From the NCBI RefSeq assembly GCF_000238915.1, contig NZ_BAEG01000005.1, positions 1 to 47,624 of the forward strand: 47,624 nucleotides of DNA. The letters are read 5' to 3'. The notes beneath the pieces were generated by a model. That model had not been told where the DNA came from. It did not search any database and saw only the letters and a program-made list of their open reading frames with translations. The translations under genes and the position numbers were made by a program. Shown here one piece after another: positions 8,360-15,721 of this stretch. The stretch comes from Arthrobacter globiformis NBRC 12137. GTDB taxonomy: Bacteria; Actinomycetota; Actinomycetes; Actinomycetales; Micrococcaceae. Within the stretch, counting starts at the first letter, position 1, and each line of letters starts with the position of its first letter.

Positions 8360-8875
8360 ATGACGGAACTCTCAGACCTCAGCCCGCGCCGGATCCGCAA
8401 CGTGCTGGGCCACTTCGCAACGGGCCTGACCGTGATCACCGCGGCCACCGAGAACGGCCCTGCCGGGTTCACCTGCCAGTCCTTTGCGTCCCTCTCGCTG
8501 GAACCGGCGCTGGTGACTTTCAGCCCGGCACGGACCTCCAGCACCTGGCCGCTGCTGCGCCGGGCGGGCCGCTTCACCATCAACATCCTCCCCGCCGGCC
8601 ACCAGCACCTCGCGGCCCAGTTCGCGCGGTCCGGTGCAGACAAGTTCGCCGGCGTCGACTACTCGCCGTCGCCTCTCGGCAACCCTGTCCTCGACGGCGC
8701 CCTGGCCTGGGTGGACTGCGAGCTGCACCAGGAGTACGACGGCGGGGACCACACCATTGTGGTGGCCGCGGTCCGCGCGCTGAGCGCCCGTTCGGACGTC
8801 GATCCCCTCCTCTTCTTCAAGGGCGACTACGTCTCCGTGCAGCCACGGGCGAAGATCCTGGAGGGCGCCGCATGA
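8360..8875 (+). CDS. Flavin reductase family protein (FMN-binding split barrel)
   Basis: NAD(P)H:flavin oxidoreductase-like protein of 171 residues with a FMN-binding split beta-barrel (HpaC/DIM6 family). Characteristic blocks are the N-terminal HFATGLTVITA, GFTCQSFASLSLEPALVTF around the flavin phosphate and a C-terminal PLLFFKGDY. GAAAGGA before the ATG at 8360 fixes the start; a longer frame from 8276 lacks family sequence. Such enzymes supply reduced flavin to two-component monooxygenases. It is therefore a plausible partner for the luciferase-like enzymes elsewhere in the window, none of which has a reductase in its own operon. That link is inference. Confidence 0.88.
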   Translation: MTELSDLSPRRIRNVLGHFATGLTVITAATENGPAGFTCQSFASLSLEPALVTFSPARTSSTWPLLRRAGRFTINILPAGHQHLAAQFARSGADKFAGVDYSPSPLGNPVLDGALAWVDCELHQEYDGGDHTIVVAAVRALSARSDVDPLLFFKGDYVSVQPRAKILEGAA

Positions 8876-8896
8876 CACGGGGCGCCGCATGACACG
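8863..8896 (+). repeat. 17-bp perfect tandem duplication at a gene junction
   Basis: GGGCGCCGCATGACACG occurs twice back to back (8863-8879 and 8880-8896). Each copy contains an ATGA. The first provides the TGA stop of the flavin reductase; the second provides the ATG of the next gene at 8889. The simplest history is a former 4-bp stop/start overlap separated by one duplication. Confidence 0.9.
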
Positions 8897-9155
8897 GGTC
8901 AAGGCCACGTCCCGGCGGCGCGGCCGCCGGCATGCGCAGCCGGAAACCAGCGACGAGGCGTTGCAGCCTGCGGAGGACTGGGCAGCCATCGAGGTGGGGG
9001 CCACGGTTGAAGTCACGCTGGCCGCCGGGCACTCCTACACCGGCCACATCGATTCCAAGACGCACGATTCCGGCTTGGTGTGGGTCATTGATTCCGCCGG
9101 GCAGGGCCGCCAGATGTACGGCAACCGCGACGGCGTCCGCCTCCGGCCGCATTAG
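8889..9155 (+). CDS. Conserved-looking small hypothetical protein
   Basis: An 88-residue protein that I do not recognise. It has a very basic N-terminus (TRVKATSRRRGRRHAQ) followed by a predicted small beta-rich domain (GATVEVTLAAGHSYTGHIDSKTHDSGLVWVIDS) resembling an SH3- or Sm-like barrel; a nucleic-acid role is conceivable but unproven. It ends in MYGNRDGVRLRP. Codon use matches its neighbours. The ATG at 8889 lies 13 bp behind the flavin reductase stop, so the genes are probably co-transcribed, and the junction carries a tandem duplication. Confidence 0.7.
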   Translation: MTRVKATSRRRGRRHAQPETSDEALQPAEDWAAIEVGATVEVTLAAGHSYTGHIDSKTHDSGLVWVIDSAGQGRQMYGNRDGVRLRPH

Positions 9156-9165
9156 GCAGGCGGGA

Positions 9166-9354
9166 ATGAGCGTCCTCCTGCTGTCCGCGGCCTTCATTGT
9201 TTGCCTCGCGGCGGGCGGTGTTTGGTCGGCAGTGCCGCTGCTGACCGGCGCGGCCGATGCACTCCCCGCTAAACCGGACACGTATTCCGCAGATCTGGAT
9301 TCCCGGGACGCGGCCCCCGGATTCCCCCTCTACCCCTACGGCTGGCCGCCGTAG
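9166..9354 (+). CDS. Possible small membrane or secreted peptide
   Basis: Short frame of 62 residues (MSVLLLSAAFIVCLAAGGVW...) starting 10 bp after the preceding stop. The first 28 residues are strongly hydrophobic, like a signal anchor, and the tail is Pro/Tyr rich. No convincing Shine-Dalgarno is present. Its last seven codons and stop lie within the terminator hairpin at 9331-9359, so the C-terminal sequence is dictated by the stem. It may be a genuine operon tail gene or a chance frame. Confidence 0.35.
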   Translation: MSVLLLSAAFIVCLAAGGVWSAVPLLTGAADALPAKPDTYSADLDSRDAAPGFPLYPYGWPP

Positions 9355-9363
9355 GGGTATTTT
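9331..9363 (+). terminator. Intrinsic terminator
   Basis: Perfect 12-bp stem TACCCCTACGGC / GCCGTAGGGGTA with a 5-nt TGGCC loop, followed by TTTT at 9360-9363. The orientation fits termination of the flavin reductase operon on the plus strand. Confidence 0.85.
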
Positions 9364-9443
9364 CCGCTGTCCGCCGCCGGGTTTCTGGTGCCCCGGGGTA
9401 GCGGACCCCGGGTCACCTAGCCACCGGTCACCCGGGCCGCAGG

Positions 9444-10829
9444 TCACCAGCCGCCGGTCACGGCGCCGGCGATGCGGCCGTCGACCAGGAGGGCCAGCAG
9501 ATCGCCGTCCGCCCGGACGCCGTCTGGCAGTACGTCCGCCAGCAGTTCACCGGTCCCGACGGCGGTGAACGCAACCCCGTGCCGTGCCGCCGGTTCCTGC
9601 GCCTGGGACGGTCCTGCCGACAGGGCGGCCTGCAGCGAACCCAGTGTCACGGCAGCCGCCACCTCCCGCGGGTGGACACTGCCGAATGGGGTTCCGCGGT
9701 CCAGTGCGATGAAGGCCGGCTCGCCGTCCTCCAGGCCGCGCCGCTGCAGCTCCGTATGGGCCTCGGATACCGTGCAGGAGACTGGCAGAATGTGCACGCC
9801 TGCGGCGGGGGACGAAAGCAGGCTTCCGGCGGTGCCGTCCGCCGCCGCCGGCCTAAGGAAGCCCGCGGAGGTCAGCCAGCCGTCGTCGAAATATGTGGAG
9901 AGGTAGTTGCGCCCCGAATCGGGGATGATCACCACGATCGTGTGGCTTTCGTCCAGCTCCGCGGCAAGCCGGAGGGCTGCGGCCAGCGCCGTGCCGGCCG
10001 TGCCGCCGATGAGCAGGCCCTCTTCGCGGGCCGCCTTCCGGGCGGACAGGATGGATTCCTTGTCGCTGACCCGCACGTAGCGGTCCACCAGGGAGGTATC
10101 GAATGCCTGGGGCCAGATGTCCTCGGCTGAATCAGGGTGGACGGCGTGGCCGGCCCCTTCGACGTACTTGGCGGCCCCGTCGCCGCCGCCATATGCGGAG
10201 TGGTCGGGGTCAGCGGCCACCACCTGCACTGATCCGCCGCTTGCCTGTTTGAGGAAGCGGCCCGTCCCGGTGATGGTCCCGCCGGTGCCCACGCTGGCCA
10301 CCAGGTGCGTCACTGTGCCGTCCGTATCTCGCCAGATCTCCGGTCCTGTCGATTCCACATGGGCGCCGGGGTTGGCCGGGTTGTCGTACTGCTGCGCCAG
10401 CCAGGCTCCGGGTGTGGCTTCGGCGAAGCGGGCGGCCCGGTTGGCCAGATGGTCCGGGTGGCTGCGCGGAACGAAGTCGGCCACGAGGTGCACCTCGGCG
10501 CCGTAGGCGCGCAGCAGCCGGATCTTCTCGGCCGCGGTGGCCGCGGGGGCGAACACCACAGCGCGGTAGCCGAGGTGGGCCGCCACGAGGCTCAGGCCGA
10601 CACCCGTGTTGCCGCTGGTTCCTTCCACCACGGTGCCGCCCGGGCCCAGCAGGCCGTCCCGCTCCGCCGCGCGGATCATGGACAGGGCGGCGCGGTCCTT
10701 AACGCTGCCGCCGATGTTCTGGAACTCCAGCTTGGCGTAGATGCGCGGCCGCAATGACGCTGCAAGCCGGGTGAGCCTGACCAACGGGGTGTTGCCGATG
10801 CCGTCCAGCACCGACTCATGGACCGTCAT
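9444..10829 (-). CDS. cbs: Cystathionine beta-synthase (PLP domain plus CBS pair)
   Basis: PLP-dependent beta-replacing enzyme of 461 residues, the length of actinobacterial Cbs. The catalytic fold spans about 1-310. The PLP lysine is K44 in NIGGSVKDR, the substrate loop TSGNTG is at 71-76 and the phosphate loop GTGGT at 180-184. Two CBS repeats follow (about 335-461), distinguishing it from plain O-acetylserine sulfhydrylases. It should condense homocysteine and serine into cystathionine (reverse transsulfuration), though cysteine synthase activity cannot be excluded. The ATG at 10829 has GGGAG upstream; in-frame starts further out (10898, 11048) add low-complexity sequence and lack a ribosome site. 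It is divergent from the MFS exporter. Confidence 0.9.
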   Translation of the reverse strand: MTVHESVLDGIGNTPLVRLTRLAASLRPRIYAKLEFQNIGGSVKDRAALSMIRAAERDGLLGPGGTVVEGTSGNTGVGLSLVAAHLGYRAVVFAPAATAAEKIRLLRAYGAEVHLVADFVPRSHPDHLANRAARFAEATPGAWLAQQYDNPANPGAHVESTGPEIWRDTDGTVTHLVASVGTGGTITGTGRFLKQASGGSVQVVAADPDHSAYGGGDGAAKYVEGAGHAVHPDSAEDIWPQAFDTSLVDRYVRVSDKESILSARKAAREEGLLIGGTAGTALAAALRLAAELDESHTIVVIIPDSGRNYLSTYFDDGWLTSAGFLRPAAADGTAGSLLSSPAAGVHILPVSCTVSEAHTELQRRGLEDGEPAFIALDRGTPFGSVHPREVAAAVTLGSLQAALSAGPSQAQEPAARHGVAFTAVGTGELLADVLPDGVRADGDLLALLVDGRIAGAVTGGW

Positions 10830-11109
10830 GGCCGCGGCTCCCGGCAGGCCGGCTTCAGTGCGCGTAAAACCCTGCGCGGACAGGTTGTTTCGTGGCATGG
10901 CTGGAACGTTAGGCCGCCCGGCAGCCTGCCGCAAAAGGCCTGAAGCCTTGTTGCCAAGCGTGTCTTCCCGTGAGCTGTTATGTCGGTTTTGCTGCCGTGG
11001 ATGTCGGAGTACGACGGCGGTTGGCCGGGTTCCGTCACCGGCGTTCACCGTGGTTCATCCTCCGACCCTCGATGCGGGGACGGCCGTCGGCCCACCTTAG
11101 AGTCCGGAC

Positions 11110-12609
11110 ATGGGGCGGGCAGCAACAGAAACGGACACATCAGCACGCGCCGGCCTGTGGCTGTGCCTCGGGGCCGGTTTCATCACGCTCCTTGACCAGT
11201 CAGTCTTCGTCCTCGCTGTTCCGGCAATGACCGCCGGACTGGGCGCTGACACCGCACAGGTGCAGTGGATCCTGGCCAGCTACTCCCTGGCGTTCGGAGC
11301 GGCGCTGGTACCGGCAGGACGGCTGGGGGACGTCCTGGGCCGCCGGGCGCTCTTCATGGCGGGAATCGCGGTGTTTGGCGCCTTCAGCCTGATGGGCGGG
11401 CTGGCCTCCGACCCGGCGCTGGTCATCGCGGCGAGGCTGCTTCAGGGGCTCGGCGCAGGCACCTTGAATCCGCAGGTCCTGGGGCTCCTCCAGGATCTGT
11501 TTTCCGGAACCTGCCGGGCCAAGGCCCTGGGGTACTACGCCGCGGCCGGGGGCTTCGCCGCCGTGTGCGGCCCCCTTCTTGGCGGCCTGGTCCTTTCCGC
11601 AGCCGGGGACACTGCCGGATGGCGGGTGCTCTTCCTCATCAACGTCCCTCTGGTGGTGCTCCTGGTGCCGCTGGCTTTCCGTTTCCTGCCGGCGCGCCCC
11701 GGGCGTGACCACCGCGCCGGTCCCGCCTCCGTCGACGGGGTAGGAGCCCTGCTGCTTGGTGCCGTGGTGGTGGCCTTCCTCCTCCCCACGGTCCACGGCT
11801 CGCCTGAGTCTGCCCCGGCATGGCTGGCTGCGGGGGCAGCGGTGCTCCTGTGTTTTGCGGGCTGGGAGCTGCTCTATCACCGGCGGGGCCGCACGCCCCT
11901 GCTCAGTGCAGGGCTGGCCCGTTCCAAGGGCTACCTGCTGGGCACGGTGGTGGCGCTGTGCCAGTTCGGCGTGGGCGCGGCGATGTCCGCGGTCACCGCT
12001 TTCTATTTCTTGTCGGGAAGCGGCCTCGCCCCGCTCGCCGCGGCAGGCGTCCTGGCACCGCAGGCCGCCGGGATGCTGCTGGCCTCGGGGTCCAGCTGGC
12101 GGTTCGTCGCGAGGTTCGGCAGGGCGGGCATTGTCTTTGCTTTGGCGGCCAGCCTTGCCACCCTGGTCGCGAAGGACTTTGCCGTGCAGCACCTGGACCA
12201 CTCCGCGGCGGCACTCGCGGTTGCCGCGGTGGGCCTGGTCCAGGGCGCGGCGACGGGCCTTGTGGTGGCGCCGAACCAGGCCCTGACGCTGGCGCATGCG
12301 CCCGCGGGCACGGCCGGGGTTGCTGCCGGCTTCTACCAGCTGAGCCAGCGCTTCTCAGCGGCGCTGTGTTCGGCCGCGGTGGCCGGGCTGTTTCTGCACG
12401 CCGGCCCCGGTCTGGCCGGCGTCAGCGGGGCCATGGCAGTGGACGGCGGGTACCGCGGCGCGTTCCACAACGGCATCCTGCTGTGTTCGACGCTGACCGC
12501 CGTTGCCATCGCCGCCGGCAGCCTCGACTGGATCCGCACTGCGAGGGCGCGCCGCCAAAACGGCAAGGCCGCCCGCCCCTTGGACCAGGCTCTGGCGGAC
12601 TCCCGTTAG
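11110..12609 (+). CDS. MFS transporter, DHA2 drug:H+ antiporter type
   Basis: Proton-coupled multidrug exporter of 499 residues, long enough for the 14 membrane segments of the EmrB/QacA group. Helix 1 carries the family motif LDQSVFVLAVPAM. Motif A after helix 2 reads GRLGDVLGRRALFMAG. The antiporter motif C region is AVCGPLLGGLVL, where one conserved glycine-proline element is visible. The ATG at 11110 lies 280 bp upstream-divergent from cbs. The stop overlaps the rhodanese stop by 4 bp, tail to tail. No dedicated regulator is adjacent. The substrate is unknown. Confidence 0.9.
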   Translation: MGRAATETDTSARAGLWLCLGAGFITLLDQSVFVLAVPAMTAGLGADTAQVQWILASYSLAFGAALVPAGRLGDVLGRRALFMAGIAVFGAFSLMGGLASDPALVIAARLLQGLGAGTLNPQVLGLLQDLFSGTCRAKALGYYAAAGGFAAVCGPLLGGLVLSAAGDTAGWRVLFLINVPLVVLLVPLAFRFLPARPGRDHRAGPASVDGVGALLLGAVVVAFLLPTVHGSPESAPAWLAAGAAVLLCFAGWELLYHRRGRTPLLSAGLARSKGYLLGTVVALCQFGVGAAMSAVTAFYFLSGSGLAPLAAAGVLAPQAAGMLLASGSSWRFVARFGRAGIVFALAASLATLVAKDFAVQHLDHSAAALAVAAVGLVQGAATGLVVAPNQALTLAHAPAGTAGVAAGFYQLSQRFSAALCSAAVAGLFLHAGPGLAGVSGAMAVDGGYRGAFHNGILLCSTLTAVAIAAGSLDWIRTARARRQNGKAARPLDQALADSR

Positions 12610-13046
12610 ACGGCCGCCGGCTGGGCCGGCGCGTTCGGCGAGGCCGGCACGTTCGGCTGGGCGGGCTCGTCGGCTTCAGCGGCCGGGCCAGTGGTGGCCA
12701 CCCCGGCGGAGCGCAGTGCCGGGAACCCGCCGTCGACATGCACGGCACGGGAGTAACCCAGCAGCCTGAGCTTCTCCGCCACGGGACGCGACCCGTTGAC
12801 CGAGCCGCAGAAGACGACGATCTGCTGGTCCGTTCCGGTTACCCCGGGGAGGCGGACGGAGGACTCCGGCCCAAAGTCCTTGGCCACGTTCTCGCGGTCC
12901 ACCACTACAGCCCCCGGAACGCTGCCGGTGCTTGCCCTGCCCTTGTCACTCCGGACGTCGATCAGGAGGGCTCCCTCGCCGATAAGCCGGGCTGCCTCGT
13001 CGGCGCTGACCAGCCGTGGATCGTTGGTGGTGTTTTCGGTGCTCAT
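12606..13046 (-). CDS. Single-domain rhodanese-like protein
   Basis: Sulfurtransferase-like protein of 146 residues. The rhodanese fold (about 10-115) includes LLIDVRSDKG, the persulfide-forming cysteine C80 in VVFCGSVNGSR and the closing HVDGGFPAL. The active-site loop has seven residues, fitting sulfur rather than phosphate or arsenate chemistry. The last 30 residues are a Pro/Ala-rich low-complexity tail with PNVPASPNAPAQP repeats and are probably unstructured. It starts 39 bp after the luciferase-like gene in the same direction, so the two are likely one operon. A role in persulfide handling beside the flavin oxidoreductase is plausible but unproven. Confidence 0.85.
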   Translation of the reverse strand: MSTENTTNDPRLVSADEAARLIGEGALLIDVRSDKGRASTGSVPGAVVVDRENVAKDFGPESSVRLPGVTGTDQQIVVFCGSVNGSRPVAEKLRLLGYSRAVHVDGGFPALRSAGVATTGPAAEADEPAQPNVPASPNAPAQPAAV

Positions 13047-13085
13047 TTGGTGCTCCTTCGAATGTTGTCGGTGGTGCGGGAAGTG

Positions 13086-14243
13086 CTAGGAGAGTCCCCA
13101 TGCCTGCGCGAGCAGCTCCTGGGACCGGATCCGGTCGGACTGGTGGTGGGTGATGGTGGTGACCAGCAGCTCATTGGCTCCGGTGGCGCGCTGCAGGGTC
13201 CGCAGCCCCTCCGCCACCTGTGCGGGGTGGCCCACGAACCGGGTGTCCAGCCTGTCCTGGATGAGCCACGCCTCGGCGGGTTCCAGCTCCGGCTGGCGGC
13301 CGGCATCTTCGGGCACCGGGTAGGGAATGGCGCCGCGGCCTGTTCTGATGCTGTGGACCCAGTCCGCGTATCCGGCTGCGATGGTCCTGGCCAGGGATTC
13401 GGTCTCCGCCACCACGACGTCGGCGGAGACCGCCACGTATGGCTTAGCCAAGGTGGCGGACGGCTTGAAATGCGACCGGTATTCCCCGATGGACTCCATG
13501 ACCGCCGCCGGGGCAACGTGGTAGTTCGCCCCGAAAGGCAGCCCAAGCTTCCCGGCGAGGCGGGCACTGGGGCCGGCGCTGGACCCGTGGATCCAGAAGT
13601 CCGGGGCATTGCCCTGTGCCGGGTGCACGGTAACTTCCGTGCCTTCCGCTGCACGGAATTCGCCGGCGAAGAACGCGATGATGTCCTGGACGTCGTTTTC
13701 GAAGTTGTCCGCATCGCCGGGCACCCGGCCGAGCAGATCGGCCTGAACCTGGAAGCGCTCGGGAAACTTCTTGCCGAAGAGCGGCCGCGGGGCCGGGATC
13801 AGCAGGCCGTCCACCACCCGGTTGCCGGTGGGCGCCGGCGAAGCGACCGGCGGCCTGGGGTCCCCGGGGCCGGTTTCGTCGGCCGGCGCCTTGGGCACGC
13901 CGGACCTGCCAAAACCCAGGTCCACGCGTCCCGGATACAGGGCGGACAGCGTCCCGATGTTTTCGGCGATCTGAACCGGCCGGTAGTTTCCCAGGATCGT
14001 GGCCGCAGTACCCACCCTGATGGTGCTGGTTGCCGCGGCGATGACGGCGGACAGGACGTGCGGGGCGGACCCGGCTACGCCCGGACTCAGATGGTGTTCG
14101 GCCAGCCAGTAGCGGCTGTATCCCAGCGCCTCTGCCGAGACGGCCAGGTCAATGGTGTTCCGCAGGGCGTCTGCGGCGCACTGGCCTGCGGAGACGGGGC
14201 TGAGATCGAGGACCGAAAGGGGAACCACGGAAGGCTTGGACAT
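13086..14243 (-). CDS. LLM class flavin-dependent oxidoreductase (luciferase-like)
   Basis: A 385-residue protein with the bacterial luciferase TIM-barrel fold, in the subgroup often annotated MsnO8-like. The N-terminal PLSVLDLSPVSAGQCAADAL, the YWLAEHH block with paired histidines, IRVGTAATILGNY and GRVDLGFGRSG are subgroup hallmarks. An insertion around 120-145 is Pro-rich (KAPADETGPGDPRPPVASPAP). Such enzymes use reduced FMN or F420; the cofactor here cannot be decided by eye. It is followed 39 bp later by the rhodanese. Its 5' end is divergent from the SAM-riboswitch operon, with about 175 bp between the start codon and that promoter. Confidence 0.88.
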   Translation of the reverse strand: MSKPSVVPLSVLDLSPVSAGQCAADALRNTIDLAVSAEALGYSRYWLAEHHLSPGVAGSAPHVLSAVIAAATSTIRVGTAATILGNYRPVQIAENIGTLSALYPGRVDLGFGRSGVPKAPADETGPGDPRPPVASPAPTGNRVVDGLLIPAPRPLFGKKFPERFQVQADLLGRVPGDADNFENDVQDIIAFFAGEFRAAEGTEVTVHPAQGNAPDFWIHGSSAGPSARLAGKLGLPFGANYHVAPAAVMESIGEYRSHFKPSATLAKPYVAVSADVVVAETESLARTIAAGYADWVHSIRTGRGAIPYPVPEDAGRQPELEPAEAWLIQDRLDTRFVGHPAQVAEGLRTLQRATGANELLVTTITHHQSDRIRSQELLAQAWGLS

Positions 14244-14417
14244 GGCAGAACACTACGGAGCCGCAGTCGCCGGCCAAACTCCTCCGTCACCGTCCTCAAC
14301 GTCCGGAAACCGGGGGTCACCGGAGCCCAAAATCCGTCACAAAAGACGGGCACGCGTGACGGAATGCGCCACTGCTTGACGCTGCATTTCCCGAATTGAC
14401 ACCGCGTGGCAGACGGT

Positions 14418-14447
14418 TTGGACATGTCCCGGCGGCCCTTTTAGATT
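14418..14447 (+). promoter_or_regulatory. Promoter of the SAM-riboswitch operon
   Basis: TTGGAC (14418-14423) and TAGATT (14442-14447) are separated by 18 bp and resemble a housekeeping sigma promoter. Transcription would start at about 14454, exactly where the riboswitch P1 stem begins. This agreement supports both calls. Confidence 0.6.
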
Positions 14448-14454
14448 CGACGTC

Positions 14455-14555
14455 TAGGTCCAGAGTCAGCACGCCAAGGACCGGCTCGTGCTGCGGCAAC
14501 CCTCAGGCATTTGATGGCGGGGTGCTCCGGAAACAGACCTGGCCGCACTTGCGGC
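14455..14555 (+). ncRNA. SAM riboswitch (SAM-I/SAM-IV superfamily, actinobacterial form)
   Basis: P1 pairs AGGTC (14456-14460) with GACCT (14536-14540). P2 pairs CAGCACG (14467-14473) with CGTGCTG (14487-14493) around CCAAGGACCGG. The invariant joining element CGGCAACCCTC follows, then the P3 arm ending GGGGTGCTCCGG. The order and sequence match the S-adenosylmethionine aptamer of actinobacteria, and the PK/P5-like hairpin GCCGC-ACTT-GCGGC (14542-14555) favours the SAM-IV type. High SAM should repress. The expression platform seems translational: the start codon is 61 bases downstream and no terminator with a U tract intervenes. Confidence 0.88.
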
Positions 14556-14584
14556 AAGTGAATGTCGAGACGGCCGTCCGCGGC

Positions 14585-14597
14585 CCCTAAAAGAGGG
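14585..14597 (+). promoter_or_regulatory. Ribosome binding site in a small hairpin
   Basis: CCCT-AAAAG-AGGG forms a 4-bp hairpin in which AGGG is the Shine-Dalgarno of the first monooxygenase gene (ATG 14602). It could be the final element of a translational riboswitch output. The stem is short and the role is inferred. Confidence 0.35.
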
Positions 14598-14601
14598 AAC
14601 C

Positions 14602-15708
14602 ATGCCTTCATCGCCCACACCCAAAAACCGTTCCGCCGTGCTCGGCATCGAGCTCGACGGCGACGGCGCCCACCCGGCCGCCTGGCGGTTCGCCGCGCAC
14701 GAGCCCGGCGCGCTGCTGACCGGCACACGCATCCGGGAAACCGTACAGGCAGCGGATATCGCTGGCTTCCACCTCGCCACCTTCCACGATTCGCGGACCA
14801 CGGACACGGGAGCCGCCGGGATCGCGGGACGGATCGACGCGGTGCAGCGTGCGGCCTTCGCCTCGCCGGTGACCCGCTCGATCGGTCTGGTGCCCGAGGT
14901 GGGCGTCATTTACACGGAGCCCTTCCACGTGGCCACCCAGCTGGCGAGCCTGGACTATTCCTCCCGCGGCCGGGCAGGGTGGCTGGTCAGCGCCGAGAAC
15001 ACGCTCCAGGAGGCACGTTCGGTGGGCCGCGACGTCCTTCCTGCCGGGGAGGTCGGCGCGGAAGCGGCGGACGTCGTCGAAAGCGCCCGGCGGCTGTGGG
15101 ACTCGTGGGAAGACGACGCCGTGATCCGGGATGCGGCCACCGGCCGTTACCTTGACGCCGGCAAACTGCACTACGCGGATTTCGAGGCGGGCCGGTTTTC
15201 CGTGAAGGGGCCGTCCATCATTCCCCGCCCCTTCCAGGGGCAGCTGCCGGTCTTTGCCCCGGCGGCGCTGCTGCCCTCCGTCGAAGCCGACGTGGCACTG
15301 GTGTCCGCGGCCACGCCGGAGGAACTGGCGCCGGAAGCGGAGGCTGCACGGAACGCGGGTGCCCCGCGCACGCTCCTGGAACTGGACGTGGTCCTCGACG
15401 CCCGCGGCTGGCGGGCGGCTGACCGGCTGGCTGAGCTGGACGCGCACGGACATTGGGACGGCGGAGCCCGCTACGTGGGAAATGCGGCCGGGCTGGCGGA
15501 GCTGCTGGCCGAGCTGTTCCAGCAGGGCGACGGCGTCCGGATCAGCCCCGCGGTGCTGGACACCGACCTGCCGGAGCTGGCTGCCCTGGTGCTCCCGGAA
15601 CTTCGGCGGACGGGCCTGCTGTCCGGCCCCGTCCCGGGCGGCACACTGCGTGAATCCTTCGGCCTGTCCCGCCCCGCCAACCGCTATGCCGCCGCCGCGG
15701 CCCTCTAG
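14602..15708 (+). CDS. LLM class flavin monooxygenase, first gene of the SAM-regulated operon
   Basis: A 368-residue luciferase-like TIM-barrel protein related to the NtaA/DmoA/SnaA group but shorter and diverged. Recognisable elements are the N-terminal AVLGIELDGDGAHPAAWRF, the strand-helix with FHLATFHDSRT, RSIGLVPEVGVIYTEPFHVATQLASLDYSSRGRAGWLVS and VVESARRLWDSWEDDAV. A C-terminal GTLRESFGLSRPANRY closes the fold, like related C-S or N-oxidising monooxygenases. AGAGGG precedes the ATG at 14602. Control by a SAM riboswitch argues for oxidative release of sulfur from an organic substrate. It lacks several blocks of its downstream paralogue and may be a partner subunit or have a different specificity. 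Confidence 0.85.
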   Translation: MPSSPTPKNRSAVLGIELDGDGAHPAAWRFAAHEPGALLTGTRIRETVQAADIAGFHLATFHDSRTTDTGAAGIAGRIDAVQRAAFASPVTRSIGLVPEVGVIYTEPFHVATQLASLDYSSRGRAGWLVSAENTLQEARSVGRDVLPAGEVGAEAADVVESARRLWDSWEDDAVIRDAATGRYLDAGKLHYADFEAGRFSVKGPSIIPRPFQGQLPVFAPAALLPSVEADVALVSAATPEELAPEAEAARNAGAPRTLLELDVVLDARGWRAADRLAELDAHGHWDGGARYVGNAAGLAELLAELFQQGDGVRISPAVLDTDLPELAALVLPELRRTGLLSGPVPGGTLRESFGLSRPANRYAAAAAL

Positions 15709-15721
15709 AGAGGCCAGACCC

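Noticed and set aside
9411..9461. Four GGTCAC units spaced 14-16 bp
   Set aside because: The spacing is irregular, the units are short and one lies within coding sequence; chance in GC-rich DNA is sufficient.
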